DNA from: Natronincola peptidivorans
GTDB taxonomy: Bacteria; Bacillota; Clostridia; Peptostreptococcales; Natronincolaceae
Assembly: GCF_900111615.1 (NCBI RefSeq)
Contig: NZ_FOHU01000001.1
Span: forward strand, 124,001 to 188,000
DNA length: 64,000 nt
Reading direction: 5' to 3'
The notes below the pieces were generated by a model, which saw only the letters and a program-made list of their open reading frames with translations, was not told the DNA's origin and searched no databases. A program made the translations under genes and the position numbers. Shown one piece after another: positions 26,817 through 35,795 of the stretch (its first letter is position 1; each line of letters starts with the position of its first letter).

Positions 26817-26846
26817 TTAGTATCAGGTACTAATTTTTAGTACTAA
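26817..26846 (+). promoter_or_regulatory. FapR operator and adjoining half-site pair
   Basis: TTAGTATCAGGTACTAA at 26817-26833 reads TTAGTACCTGATACTAA on the other strand, matching the Bacillus FapR box TTAGTACCTRRTACTAA at every position. A shorter TTAGTACTAA follows at 26837-26846. FapR is released by malonyl-CoA, so the operon should be induced when that precursor builds up. Confidence 0.93.
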
Positions 26847-26862
26847 TTTCGAGGTGATAAAA

Positions 26863-27447
26863 TTGAAACCATCGGGAAAGATAAAGAAAACAGTACGCCA
26901 AAAAAAATTAATTGAGCTGATGGAAGAAGAGCCATTTTTAACAGATGAAGATTTAGCTGTTAAATTTAATGTCAGTATACAAACTATACGTTTAGACAGA
27001 TTAGAATTGGCAATACCAGAGCTAAGAGAAAGAATTAAAAATGTGGCAGAAAAAAACTATAAAAAAGTGAGAAGTATTATTGGGACAGAAATAGTAGGTG
27101 AATTAATTGATTTAAACTTAGGTGTAAATGGTATTTCTATTTTAGAAACTTCACAGGAGATGGCATTTAGCAAAACCAACATTGTTAGAGGACATCATAT
27201 TTTTTCTCAAGCAGAATCATTAGCTATGGCAGTGATTGATGCAGAGGTTGCTTTAACAGGAGTATCAAATATCAAGTATTTAAATCCAGTGAATGCTGGA
27301 GATAAACTAGTAGCAAAAGCAGAGGTAGTTAGAGTTAGAGGTAATAATCATTTTGTTCATGTCAGAATTAAAGTAAACCAAATCCAAGTTTTTAGAGGAA
27401 AATTTATCCTTGTAGTAATTGATAAGAAACCAGGGGGGATACAATGA
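26863..27447 (+). CDS. fapR: Fatty acid and phospholipid synthesis repressor FapR
   Basis: Transcription factor with a DeoR-like N-terminal helix-turn-helix (about 20-60; [13 protein letters not shown]) and a C-terminal hot-dog domain that binds malonyl-CoA (residues about 90-190, with [12 protein letters not shown]). It probably represses its own operon through the box 17 nt upstream of its ribosome site. The frame starts at GTG 26854, but GAGGTG at 26851-26856 is the ribosome site, so TTG 26863 (194 residues) is chosen. Its stop overlaps the plsX ATG (ATGA). Confidence 0.95.
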   Translation: MKPSGKIKKTVRQKKLIELMEEEPFLTDEDLAVKFNVSIQTIRLDRLELAIPELRERIKNVAEKNYKKVRSIIGTEIVGELIDLNLGVNGISILETSQEMAFSKTNIVRGHHIFSQAESLAMAVIDAEVALTGVSNIKYLNPVNAGDKLVAKAEVVRVRGNNHFVHVRIKVNQIQVFRGKFILVVIDKKPGGIQ

Positions 27448-28451
27448 GAATCGTTCTAGATGCAATGGGGGGAGATCATGGTCCTGCAGTTACTGTACCG
27501 GGAGCTATAGAAGCTGTTAAAGCCTATTGTATAAAAGTTACATTAACTGGAGATAAGAATTTAATACAAAGTGAATTAAATAAATATGATTATCCAGAAG
27601 AATATATAGAAATAATTCATTGTAGTGAAGAAATAACCAATGAAGATAAACCAGTCGCTGCAATTAGGAGAAAAAAAGATTCATCTATGGTGGTTGGACT
27701 AAGATTAGTAAAGGAAAATAAAGCAGATGCATTCATTTCAGCCGGCAATACAGGGGCTTTACTAGCTGGAGGACTATTTGTATTAGGAAGAATAAAAGGA
27801 ATTGACCGACCGGCATTAGCACCTGTTTTTCCTACAACAACTGGGGGAGCTGTGCTAATAGATGGGGGGGCAAACTCTGATTGCAAACCAAGGAATTTTT
27901 TAGAGTTCGGCTTGATGGGTAACATCTATGCTTCAAAAATATTGAAGGTGCATAATCCAAAAGTATGCACAGTAAATATTGGGATAGAAGAGGGAAAAGG
28001 TAATGATGTTACTAAAGAAGCCTACAAACTCTGTCAAAAATCAGATTTTAATTTTATTGGCAATGTAGAAGCTAGAGATATACCTTCAGGATATGCAGAT
28101 GTAATTGTCTGTGATGGGTTTACTGGAAATATAATATTAAAATTAACAGAAGGTATAGCAGCAACAATTTTTCAAAACCTAAAAGAAGAGTTTACTAAAA
28201 ATTCATTACGTAAACTAGCTGCAGGAATTTTAAAGCCTGGACTCAGAGATTTTAAAAAGAGATTTGATTACACAGAATATGGTGGAGCACCTTTCTTAGG
28301 GGTTCAGGGCAATCTTATTAAGGCTCATGGCAGTTCAAATGCCAAAGCTATAAAAAACGCTATTAGACAAGCCAAGGCTTTTGTAGAAAACAAGGTAGTA
28401 GAAGAAATCATGAAGGAAATTAGTCAGCTAGGAGAGGATAGGATTGAATAA
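27444..28451 (+). CDS. plsX: Phosphate acyltransferase PlsX
   Basis: Makes acyl-phosphate from acyl-ACP, the donor for PlsY in phospholipid synthesis; a peripheral membrane enzyme. The 335 residues show [10 protein letters not shown] at the N-terminus, [17 protein letters not shown] and [14 protein letters not shown]. It overlaps fapR by ATGA and fabH by 8 nt, so all three are probably coupled. Acyl-phosphate is also the product of the FakA pathway encoded at 15868. Confidence 0.96.
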   Translation: MRIVLDAMGGDHGPAVTVPGAIEAVKAYCIKVTLTGDKNLIQSELNKYDYPEEYIEIIHCSEEITNEDKPVAAIRRKKDSSMVVGLRLVKENKADAFISAGNTGALLAGGLFVLGRIKGIDRPALAPVFPTTTGGAVLIDGGANSDCKPRNFLEFGLMGNIYASKILKVHNPKVCTVNIGIEEGKGNDVTKEAYKLCQKSDFNFIGNVEARDIPSGYADVIVCDGFTGNIILKLTEGIAATIFQNLKEEFTKNSLRKLAAGILKPGLRDFKKRFDYTEYGGAPFLGVQGNLIKAHGSSNAKAIKNAIRQAKAFVENKVVEEIMKEISQLGEDRIE

Positions 28452-29439
28452 ATTATTTAGTGTTGGCATCACGGGAACAGGAAGTTACTTACCAGAAAAA
28501 ATCTTAACCAATCAGGATTTAGAAAAAATCATGGATACCTCTGATGAATGGATTAAAACTAGAACTGGAATTGGTGCCAGAAGAATTGTCGAGGATAAAA
28601 TTGCTGCTTCTGACTTAGCTTCAAAAGCTGCAGAAAAGGCAATCCATGATGCAGGACTTACCCCTGAAGATATAGAGGTAATTATTCTTGCTACTGCCAC
28701 TCCAGATATGGCTTTTCCATCCACTGCATGCATTGTACAAAAAAACATAGGTGCTATAAATGCTTCTGCCTTTGATATGTCTGCAGCTTGTACTGGATTT
28801 GTATATGCTTTGACAATGGGGGAACAATTTATTAAAACAGGTTTTTATAAAAATGCATTAATTATTGGAAGTGAAATATTGTCAAAGGTTGTTGATTGGC
28901 AAGATCGTAACACCTGCGTTTTGTTTGGAGATGGAGCTGGAGCAGTTGTATTAGAGCGCGTTGAAGAAGGAATGGGAATATTATCCTCATATTTAGGCTC
29001 AGATGGTAGAAATGGTGAATACTTAACTCTGTCATCAGAAGGTAGCAAAACACTTAGTAACACTGCGAATATTGATGAAAATTTACACTGTATAAGAATG
29101 GACGGAAATGAAGTGTTTAGATTTGCAGTTCGTGTGATGGGTACGGCTGCTTTAAAGGCGTTGGAGAAGAGTAACATAAGTTTGGATGAGATCGATTATT
29201 TGGTACCCCATCAAGCAAACATAAGGATTATAGAGGCAGCGGCCAAAAGATTAAAGCTTCCTATGGAAAAGGTTTATGTGAACCTCGGGCAGTATGGAAA
29301 TATGTCGGCTGCATCAGTGCCAGTGGCACTAGATGAAGCATTAAAGAAGGGATGTATAAAAAAGGGGGACACTGTTGTATTAGTAGCCTTTGGTGGTGGA
29401 TTGACCTGGGGCTCAACAGTGATGAAATGGTGCAAGTAA
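28444..29439 (+). CDS. fabH: 3-oxoacyl-ACP synthase III
   Basis: Starts fatty acid synthesis by condensing an acyl-CoA with malonyl-ACP. The 331 residues have the full KASIII triad: Cys in [11 protein letters not shown], His in VPHQANIRI and Asn in [12 protein letters not shown], plus the TRTGIGARR motif near residue 40. The start is TTG 28444, overlapping the plsX end, with AGGAGAGG upstream; the next in-frame Met would remove conserved residues. Confidence 0.96.
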   Translation: MNKLFSVGITGTGSYLPEKILTNQDLEKIMDTSDEWIKTRTGIGARRIVEDKIAASDLASKAAEKAIHDAGLTPEDIEVIILATATPDMAFPSTACIVQKNIGAINASAFDMSAACTGFVYALTMGEQFIKTGFYKNALIIGSEILSKVVDWQDRNTCVLFGDGAGAVVLERVEEGMGILSSYLGSDGRNGEYLTLSSEGSKTLSNTANIDENLHCIRMDGNEVFRFAVRVMGTAALKALEKSNISLDEIDYLVPHQANIRIIEAAAKRLKLPMEKVYVNLGQYGNMSAASVPVALDEALKKGCIKKGDTVVLVAFGGGLTWGSTVMKWCK

Positions 29440-29461
29440 TCTTATAGAGAAGGTGATATAA

Positions 29462-30403
29462 ATGATGCGTACTGAATTGTGTGAAATACTCAACATCGAA
29501 TATCCAATTATTCAAGGGGGAATGGCTTGGGTTGCAACAGCAGAATTAGCTGCTTCTGTTTCTAATGCTGGAGGATTAGGTATTATTGCAGCAGGAAATG
29601 CCCCGGCAGAAGTTGTGGAGAGGGAAATAATAAATACAAAAAAACTGACTGGCAAAACATTTGGTGTCAATGTGATGCTATTATCTCCCTTCCTAGAGGA
29701 GGTAATGGAGGTTATTTATAAACATCGAGTTCCTGTTGTTACAACTGGAGCGGGTAATCCAGGAAAATATATATCCAAACTGAAGGAAATAGGCAGTAAG
29801 ATTGTCCCAGTCGTACCTTCAGTGGCTTTAGCCAAAAGAATGGAAGCCTTAGGAGTAGATGCAGTCATTGTGGAAGGAACAGAGGCAGGGGGGCATATAG
29901 GAGAGCTAACAACCTTCGCATTGGTGCCTCAGATTGCAGATGAAATTAATATTCCTGTAATAGCTGCCGGTGGAATTGTAGATGGGAGAGGTTTTATTGC
30001 AGCGCTGTCCTTAGGAGCTCAAGGTGTACAAATGGGGACAAGATTTTTATGCTCTACAGAGTGCACGGTTCATGACAACTATAAACAAATGGTTTTAAAG
30101 GCAAAGGATAGAGACGCTGTTGTTACTGCCAGAAGTACAGGACACCCAGTAAGGGTTTTAAAAAATAAGTTTGTAAAAGATTTTATTAGGATGGAAAAGG
30201 AAGGAATAGCACCAGAAGAATTAGAAAGGTTAGGTGTAGGGAGATTGAGACAAGCAGTTGTGGAAGGAGACGTAGAAAACGGCTCTGTAATGGCAGGGCA
30301 GGTAGCTGCTATGATAAAGGACATCAAGCCCTGTAAAGCTATTATAGATGAGATAATTCACCAAGCTAAGGCGCAAGTAGAAAGATTAAAGGTATTAAGT
30401 TAA
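29462..30403 (+). CDS. fabK: Enoyl-ACP reductase II (FMN type)
   Basis: Performs the last reduction of each elongation cycle; an FMN TIM-barrel enzyme, unrelated to FabI. The 313 residues show YPIIQGGMAWV, SNAGGLGIIAAGNA, EGTEAGGHIG, AAGGIVDGRG and GAQGVQMGTRFL. FabK is the usual isozyme in streptococci and clostridia and is not inhibited by triclosan in characterised cases. AAGGTGAT precedes tandem ATGs at 29462 and 29465. Confidence 0.93.
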   Translation: MMRTELCEILNIEYPIIQGGMAWVATAELAASVSNAGGLGIIAAGNAPAEVVEREIINTKKLTGKTFGVNVMLLSPFLEEVMEVIYKHRVPVVTTGAGNPGKYISKLKEIGSKIVPVVPSVALAKRMEALGVDAVIVEGTEAGGHIGELTTFALVPQIADEINIPVIAAGGIVDGRGFIAALSLGAQGVQMGTRFLCSTECTVHDNYKQMVLKAKDRDAVVTARSTGHPVRVLKNKFVKDFIRMEKEGIAPEELERLGVGRLRQAVVEGDVENGSVMAGQVAAMIKDIKPCKAIIDEIIHQAKAQVERLKVLS

Positions 30404-30417
30404 GGAGGAATAGCATT

Positions 30418-31356
30418 ATGGGCAAAACTGCTTTTGTGTTTCCAGGTCAAGGGTCCCAGTATGTGGGCATGGGTAAGGAAATTGCAGATAACTTTAAGAC
30501 AGCTAAATTAATTTATGAGGAAGCTAGCGATTCTTTAGGAATAAATATGGAAGCCTTATGCTTCGAAGGTCCTGATGAAGAGCTAATTAAAACAGAAAAT
30601 ACTCAGCCTGCTATATTAACCACAAGTATTGCTATTCTAAGAACCATGGAAGAATTAGGCGTAGAATGTGAAATAACAGCAGGATTAAGCTTAGGTGAAT
30701 ATGGTTCATTAGTTAAATCTAATGTGTTAGACTTTAATGCTGCTGTAAAACTCGTAAAAAATCGAGGAAGATATATGCAAGAAGCGGTACCAGTAGGTGT
30801 TGGTGTGATGGCGGCTATACTAGGATTAGATAGAGTGCAACTGGAAAATTGTTTAAGTAACTGCAGAGATTATGGCATTGTAGAACCTGCTAATTTTAAT
30901 AGTCCAGGACAGATTGTTATTTCAGGGGAAATAGAAGCAGTGAAAATGGCAGTTAAGGAAGCACTAGAGTTAGGTGCTAAAAAAGCTGTTTTATTACCAG
31001 TAAGTGCTCCTTTTCATTGCAGCTTACTAAAACCGGCTGGTGAAAAGCTGAAGGAAGATCTAAAAAGTTTGACAATACACACTCCTAAGATTCCAGTAGT
31101 AACCAATGTAGAAGCTAAAATCTTAGATTGTAAAACAAAAGTAATAGATTCATTGGTAAACCAAGTAAGCAAATCGGTATTATGGCAAGATTCCGTTGAA
31201 CTAATGCTGCAACAAGAAGTAGATACCTTTATTGAAATAGGTCCTGGTAAAACTTTAGCTTCTTTTATTAAAAGGATAGCTAAAGGTTTAGATAAAAAGG
31301 TAGATGTATATAGTATAGAAGATATGAAAAGCTTAAAGGCATTACCCATAATTTAA
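30418..31356 (+). CDS. fabD: Malonyl CoA-acyl carrier protein transacylase
   Basis: Loads malonyl groups onto ACP. The 312 residues start MGKTAFVFPGQGSQYVGMG; the nucleophile motif is GLSLGEY (about 89-95), with Leu where E. coli has His (GHSLG). QPAILTTS, the Arg near 115 (KNRGRYMQEA) and the catalytic His in SAPFHCSLL are present. It follows fabK by 14 nt with AAGGAGG. Confidence 0.95.
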   Translation: MGKTAFVFPGQGSQYVGMGKEIADNFKTAKLIYEEASDSLGINMEALCFEGPDEELIKTENTQPAILTTSIAILRTMEELGVECEITAGLSLGEYGSLVKSNVLDFNAAVKLVKNRGRYMQEAVPVGVGVMAAILGLDRVQLENCLSNCRDYGIVEPANFNSPGQIVISGEIEAVKMAVKEALELGAKKAVLLPVSAPFHCSLLKPAGEKLKEDLKSLTIHTPKIPVVTNVEAKILDCKTKVIDSLVNQVSKSVLWQDSVELMLQQEVDTFIEIGPGKTLASFIKRIAKGLDKKVDVYSIEDMKSLKALPII

Positions 31357-31371
31357 TAAGGAGTGATATGT

Positions 31372-32115
31372 TTGGATTTAAGAGGAAAAAATGCAATTGT
31401 GACAGGGGGGTCTAGAGGAATAGGAAAAGCAATAGCCCTAGAACTTGCAAAAAATGGTGCTAATGTTTTAGTGAACTATACTAGTAATAAGGCGGCAGCG
31501 GAAGCAACTGTCAAGGAAATGGAGTCCTATAACGTTAAGGCCTATGCTGTCCAATGTAATGTGACCAAATCTGATGATGTAAAAAATATGATAAAAATAG
31601 CAGAGGAAAACTTTGAGACTATTGATATTCTAGTGAATAATGCTGGAATAACAAAAGACAATTTATTATTAAGAATGAAGGAAGAGGATTGGCAGCAGGT
31701 AATGGAGGTTAATTTAAACGGAGTATTCTTATGCACGAAAGCTGTCATCAGAAAGATGATGAAACAAAAATCTGGAAAAATAATAAATATATCTTCAGTA
31801 GTAGGAATTACAGGGAACGCAGGTCAGGCTAATTACTCTGCTTCAAAAGCTGGAGTTATAGGATTTACTAAATCTGTGGCTAAAGAAGTTGCCACAAAAA
31901 ACATTAATGTAAATGCCATTGCCCCAGGATTCATCGATACTGATATGACAGCTGTATTATCTGAGGATATTAAAAATGAATTAATTGAGAACATACCTCT
32001 TAGAAGATATGGACAGCCTGAGGATGTAGCAAAGCTAGTATTGTTTTTAAGTAGTGATTTTTCAAACTATATCACTGGTCAAATCATCAGTGTTGATGGT
32101 GGAATGGCAATATAA
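31372..32115 (+). CDS. fabG: 3-oxoacyl-ACP reductase
   Basis: NADPH-dependent short-chain reductase for the first reduction of elongation. The 247 residues fit FabG exactly, with VTGGSRGIGKA (cofactor loop), NNAGIT, INISSVVG and the active-site YSASKAG (Tyr and Lys), ending VDGGMAI. GTG 31363 overlaps the AGGAGTGAT ribosome site, so TTG 31372 is taken as the start, giving MDLRGKNAIVTGG. Confidence 0.96.
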   Translation: MDLRGKNAIVTGGSRGIGKAIALELAKNGANVLVNYTSNKAAAEATVKEMESYNVKAYAVQCNVTKSDDVKNMIKIAEENFETIDILVNNAGITKDNLLLRMKEEDWQQVMEVNLNGVFLCTKAVIRKMMKQKSGKIINISSVVGITGNAGQANYSASKAGVIGFTKSVAKEVATKNINVNAIAPGFIDTDMTAVLSEDIKNELIENIPLRRYGQPEDVAKLVLFLSSDFSNYITGQIISVDGGMAI

Positions 32116-32137
32116 AACTATTGAGGAGGAATTTAAA

Positions 32138-32368
32138 ATGGTATTTGAAAAAATTGTTAAAATCGTTGTTGAGCAATTAGGGGTAGAGGATGAGAAAACT
32201 GTTACGAAGGAAACATCGTTAATTAACGATTTAGAGGCAGACTCATTGGATGCTGTAGAAATAATAATGGCCATTGAAGATGAATTTGGGGTAGAAATTC
32301 CAGATGACGAAGCTGAACATTTTAAAAATATCGGTGACATTGTAGCCTATGTAGAAAAGAATTTATAA
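32138..32368 (+). CDS. acpP: Acyl carrier protein
   Basis: Carries growing acyl chains on 4'-phosphopantetheine. At 76 acidic residues it is a standard ACP with the attachment Ser in EADSLDAVEI (about residue 37). AGGAGG lies 9 nt before ATG 32138; the frame start at 32054 within fabG is only an extension. Its place between fabG and fabF is as in Bacillus. Confidence 0.97.
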   Translation: MVFEKIVKIVVEQLGVEDEKTVTKETSLINDLEADSLDAVEIIMAIEDEFGVEIPDDEAEHFKNIGDIVAYVEKNL

Positions 32369-32423
32369 GTCTGATAATCCTGATCAGAGGGATTAACAGG
32401 CGACGTTAGTAAAGGAGGGCAAT

Positions 32424-33665
32424 ATGAAAAGAAGAGTCGTTGTAACAGGATTAGGTTGTGTTACTCCAATAGGGACAGGTAAGGATGAGTTTTGGAAAGG
32501 GTTAACATCAGGAGTTTCTGGCATTGATCTAATAACAAAATTTGATACATCAGATTATCCAACTAAAATTGCAGCTGAAGTAAAGGATTTTAATCCAGAA
32601 GTATATATTGATAAGAAAGAAGCTAGGAAGATGGATAAATTCACCCAATTTGCGATTGCTGCTTCCCAATTAGCAATAAATGATGCGAAACTAAATGTAG
32701 AAGAGATTGAAACAGAGAGATTCGGTGTAATTCTTGGTTCAGGAATTGGTGGAATAGAAACCTTCGAAGAGCAAAATCAAAGGCTTATAGATAAAGGGGC
32801 CAAAAGAGTTAGTCCATTCTTCATACCTATGATGATTACAAATATAGGTTCTGGACATGTGTCTATGTTTTTTAATGCAAAGGGCCCTAATAGTACCGTA
32901 GTAACTGCTTGTGCATCTTCTACTAATGCAGTTGGAGAAGCTTTTAGAGTTATAGAAAGAGGAGATGCTGACATTATGATTACTGGCGGTACTGAAGCCT
33001 CTATTACCCCTCTGGCAATAGCAGGGTTTGCCTCAATGAAGGCCATGTCTACCTTCAATGAAGATCCTAAAAAAGCTAGTAGGCCTTTTGACCTAAATAG
33101 AGATGGATTTGTTATGGGAGAAGGAGCAGGAATGCTGATACTAGAAGATTTAGAGCATGCTGTCAACAGAGGTGCAAGGATTTATGGTGAGATTGTCGGC
33201 TATGGTATGAGTGCTGATGCATATCATATTACTGCTCCAGATCCGGAAGGCAAGGGAGCATCCCGAGCAATGGAAAATGCTTTAAATGATGCAGAGATAA
33301 CCTATAAGGATATTGATTACATCAATGCCCATGGTACCAGCACACCGTATAACGATAAATTTGAAACAATGGCTATCAAGAAGGTTTTTAAAGAGCACGC
33401 TAAAGAATTATGCGTCAGTTCAACAAAATCCATGACAGGTCATTTATTAGGCGCTGCTGGTGGGGTGGAAGGAATTGCATGTGTACTAGCTATATATAAT
33501 AATATCGTACCACCTACTATTAATTATGAAACACCAGATGAAGCATGTGACTTAGATTATGTTCCAAATGAGGCAAGAGAAAAAATTGTTAACTATGCTT
33601 TATCAAATTCCTTTGGATTCGGTGGACATAATGCAACAATTGTATTTAAAAAGTACTCAGTTTAA
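32424..33665 (+). CDS. fabF: 3-oxoacyl-ACP synthase II
   Basis: Condensing enzyme for chain elongation. The 413 residues begin [17 protein letters not shown] and have the Cys-His-His triad: TACASSTN (Cys), [11 protein letters not shown] (His) and [13 protein letters not shown] (Lys and His), with the C-terminal [17 protein letters not shown] site precedes the ATG. It is the last fab gene of the cluster; a terminator follows at 33706. Confidence 0.97.
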   Translation: MKRRVVVTGLGCVTPIGTGKDEFWKGLTSGVSGIDLITKFDTSDYPTKIAAEVKDFNPEVYIDKKEARKMDKFTQFAIAASQLAINDAKLNVEEIETERFGVILGSGIGGIETFEEQNQRLIDKGAKRVSPFFIPMMITNIGSGHVSMFFNAKGPNSTVVTACASSTNAVGEAFRVIERGDADIMITGGTEASITPLAIAGFASMKAMSTFNEDPKKASRPFDLNRDGFVMGEGAGMLILEDLEHAVNRGARIYGEIVGYGMSADAYHITAPDPEGKGASRAMENALNDAEITYKDIDYINAHGTSTPYNDKFETMAIKKVFKEHAKELCVSSTKSMTGHLLGAAGGVEGIACVLAIYNNIVPPTINYETPDEACDLDYVPNEAREKIVNYALSNSFGFGGHNATIVFKKYSV

Positions 33666-33705
33666 AATTTAGTCAGAGGAAAATATCTTTTACCTAGACA
33701 GAGGA

Positions 33706-33757
33706 GAAAACCCAGTAACCATAACGTATAAAAATTACGTTAAGGTGCTGGGTTTTC
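33706..33757 (+). terminator. Hairpin after fabF
   Basis: GAAAACCCAG (33706-33715) pairs with CTGGGTTTTC (33748-33757), with an inner AACGTA/TACGTT stem. The Ts lie in the right arm and the outer T-run is poor, but position and stability support termination of the fab operon. Confidence 0.7.
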
Positions 33758-33967
33758 CAAATGATGAGGATTTGTTTTCTGAAGGTCTAGTAAAATAATT
33801 ATAGAAATCCTTCAATTTGTATAATTGTTTTGCATTAAAGCACTTATATATAGTAAAATGTTATTGGATTTAATGAAAAACTATTTTGTAGTTGTATATA
33901 AAAGAGCTTTCTATTCGAAACTAAAAATACTATATAAATAATCCAAGTAGCCATTGGAGGGGAAAAA
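33758..33967. other. Gene-free leader region before rnc
   Basis: AT-rich, no ORF seen. Together with the fabF hairpin it makes a 302-bp gap. The only recognisable element is the promoter candidate at 33830; the roughly 100 nt after it form the rnc leader, where RNase III genes of other bacteria are often self-cleaved. I saw no strong hairpin to support that here. Confidence 0.4.
33830..33859 (+). promoter_or_regulatory. Candidate rnc promoter
   Basis: TTGCAT (33830-33835), 18-nt spacer, TAAAAT (33854-33859). It would start a leader of about 100 nt before rnc. Confidence 0.5.
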
Positions 33968-34675
33968 ATGACATACATAAACAGGGATACCGATGACCAA
34001 ATTATGATTCTTCAGAAAATACTAAACTATAATTTTACAAATAGTAAAATTTTAAGGGAAGCTTTAACACATAGCTCCTTTGCAAATGAATCAAAGAACA
34101 AAAAAATCAAATACAATGAAAGACTAGAGTTTCTAGGTGATGCTGTCCTAAGCTTAGTAGTAAGTGAGTATATATTTTCAAAGTACAATCATCTTCCTGA
34201 AGGAGAATTGACAAAAGTTAGGGCTAATGTAGTTTGTGAACCTTCCTTAGCTGCAAAGGCAAGGGAAATTAAACTTGGTGAATTTTTGTTTTTAGGTAAA
34301 GGAGAAGCCTTTACTGGTGGAAGGCAGAGAGAATCCATATTAGCAGATGCTTTTGAAGCCATTATTGGAGCGATATATATTGATGGGGGTATAGAATGTG
34401 CAAAGGAATTTATCCTTCATTACCTCTTAGAAAGTATAGAGCTTGCCAGTAAAGGTATCTTATTTAGAGATTATAAAACGCTGCTTCAAGAACTATTACA
34501 AAGTAAAACTTCCAAGAAGATTACTTATCATGTTGTCAAGGAATATGGCCCCGATCATAATAAAAAATTTGATGTAGAAGTTCTTATTGGAGATAAGGTC
34601 ATAGGAAGAGGAAGTGGGAAAAGTAAAAAAGAAGCTGAGCAAAGAGCAGCAGAGGAAGCTATCAAGAAAGGTTAA
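33968..34675 (+). CDS. rnc: Ribonuclease III
   Basis: Cuts double-stranded RNA in rRNA maturation and mRNA decay. The 235 residues have the endonuclease domain with the signature NERLEFLGDAVLSLVVSEYI and the second metal-site block ADAFEAIIGAIY, then a C-terminal double-stranded RNA-binding domain (about 165-233) ending in KSKKEAEQRAAEEAIKKG. It heads the rnc-radical SAM-smc-ftsY block. Confidence 0.97.
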   Translation: MTYINRDTDDQIMILQKILNYNFTNSKILREALTHSSFANESKNKKIKYNERLEFLGDAVLSLVVSEYIFSKYNHLPEGELTKVRANVVCEPSLAAKAREIKLGEFLFLGKGEAFTGGRQRESILADAFEAIIGAIYIDGGIECAKEFILHYLLESIELASKGILFRDYKTLLQELLQSKTSKKITYHVVKEYGPDHNKKFDVEVLIGDKVIGRGSGKSKKEAEQRAAEEAIKKG

Positions 34676-34682
34676 GGTAAGC

Positions 34683-35705
34683 ATGAAAAAGTATATTATT
34701 CCGATATTTATACCCCACAGAGGATGTCCACATGACTGTAGTTTCTGTAATCAGCGGAGAATTGCAGGAAAAGTTGTAGATAGTACACAAGAAGATGTCT
34801 ATAGGATTATAGATACCTATAGAAATTTATTCCCTAAAACTGCTAGGTTCATTGAAATAGCCTACTATGGAGGAAGTTTTACAGGACTTCCTAAAAATGT
34901 GCAAGCTGACTTATTGAAACCGGCATCTGAATATAAAATTAAAGGACTTCTGAAGGATATTCGAATTTCAACGAGACCAGATTATATAAATAGTGATATA
35001 CTAGATCTATTACATGAGTATGATGTTTCTATTATTGAATTAGGAGTACAATCTACTGATAATGAGGTTTTATCATTAAATAGGAGGGGCCATTCAAGGA
35101 AAGAAGTATTGGAAGCGGTTGAACTTATAAAACAACATAATTTCAAGCTTGGTCTACAGATGATGGTGGGGCTGCTGGGAGATAATGAAGCTTCTATAAT
35201 GAAAACAGCAGAGGATTTTCTTCAATTGAAACCTGATTTTATAAGGATTTATCCAACTGTTGTTATTAAAGACACATATTTAGAAACATTATATGATAAA
35301 GGCGAATACATTCCTTTTACATTACAACGCTCTGTAGATATATGTAAAAAACTATTACTACTATTTAAAAAGAACAATATACCTGTAATTAGATTGGGCC
35401 TACAAACTACAGAAGAAATAACTTATGGAAAAGCAGTGATAGCAGGACCATATCATCCTGCATTTAGGGAAATCGTGGAGTCAGAAATATATAAGGATAT
35501 AATAGAAGAAAAAATAAAAGAGAAAAGCATAAATGATACGGATGCGTTAATCATCTTTTGTCATCCTAGTGCAGTATCCAAGGTTTCAGGATTTAAACAA
35601 AGCAATAAGATATATATCTTGGATAAATATAATTTTTCTAAAGTCAGTATTAAGAAATCTATAGATTTGAGAATAGATGAGATAGAAATAAAAATTGATA
35701 CATAG
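34683..35705 (+). CDS. Radical SAM protein, Elp3-like (no acetyltransferase domain)
   Basis: A 340-residue radical SAM enzyme with CPHDCSFC (about residues 15-22) as the 4Fe-4S motif and YYGGSFTGLP downstream. The sequence resembles the radical SAM half of Elp3, including RPDYI and ELGVQSTDNEVL, but the chain ends with no room for the GNAT acetyltransferase domain. Substrate unknown. The frame is open back to 34614 within rnc, but AAGGTAAGC ATG 34683 gives a proper start. Genes of this type sit between rnc and smc in many Clostridia, which suggests an RNA-related role (inference). Confidence 0.85.
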   Translation: MKKYIIPIFIPHRGCPHDCSFCNQRRIAGKVVDSTQEDVYRIIDTYRNLFPKTARFIEIAYYGGSFTGLPKNVQADLLKPASEYKIKGLLKDIRISTRPDYINSDILDLLHEYDVSIIELGVQSTDNEVLSLNRRGHSRKEVLEAVELIKQHNFKLGLQMMVGLLGDNEASIMKTAEDFLQLKPDFIRIYPTVVIKDTYLETLYDKGEYIPFTLQRSVDICKKLLLLFKKNNIPVIRLGLQTTEEITYGKAVIAGPYHPAFREIVESEIYKDIIEEKIKEKSINDTDALIIFCHPSAVSKVSGFKQSNKIYILDKYNFSKVSIKKSIDLRIDEIEIKIDT

Positions 35706-35795
35706 CCTGAGTTGGCCAAACTACTATAGAGAAAAACCAGCATTTTTGGTAAAATGATTCTATGGTAATTTGAAAGCAAGTGTGGGGGGATTCTT

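Noticed and set aside
30661-30720. FabD nucleophile motif GLSLG instead of GHSLG taken as a defect
   Set aside because: Only the x of GxSxG differs; Ser and both Gly are intact, and this variant is common in clostridial FabD.
32777-33166. 129-codon - strand open frame in fabF
   Set aside because: Antisense to conserved fabF codons; no family resemblance and no ribosome site.
34614-34682. N-terminal extension of the radical SAM protein inside rnc
   Set aside because: Lys/Ser-rich out-of-frame reading of the RNase III tail; ATG 34683 has a proper ribosome site and gives the family-type start.
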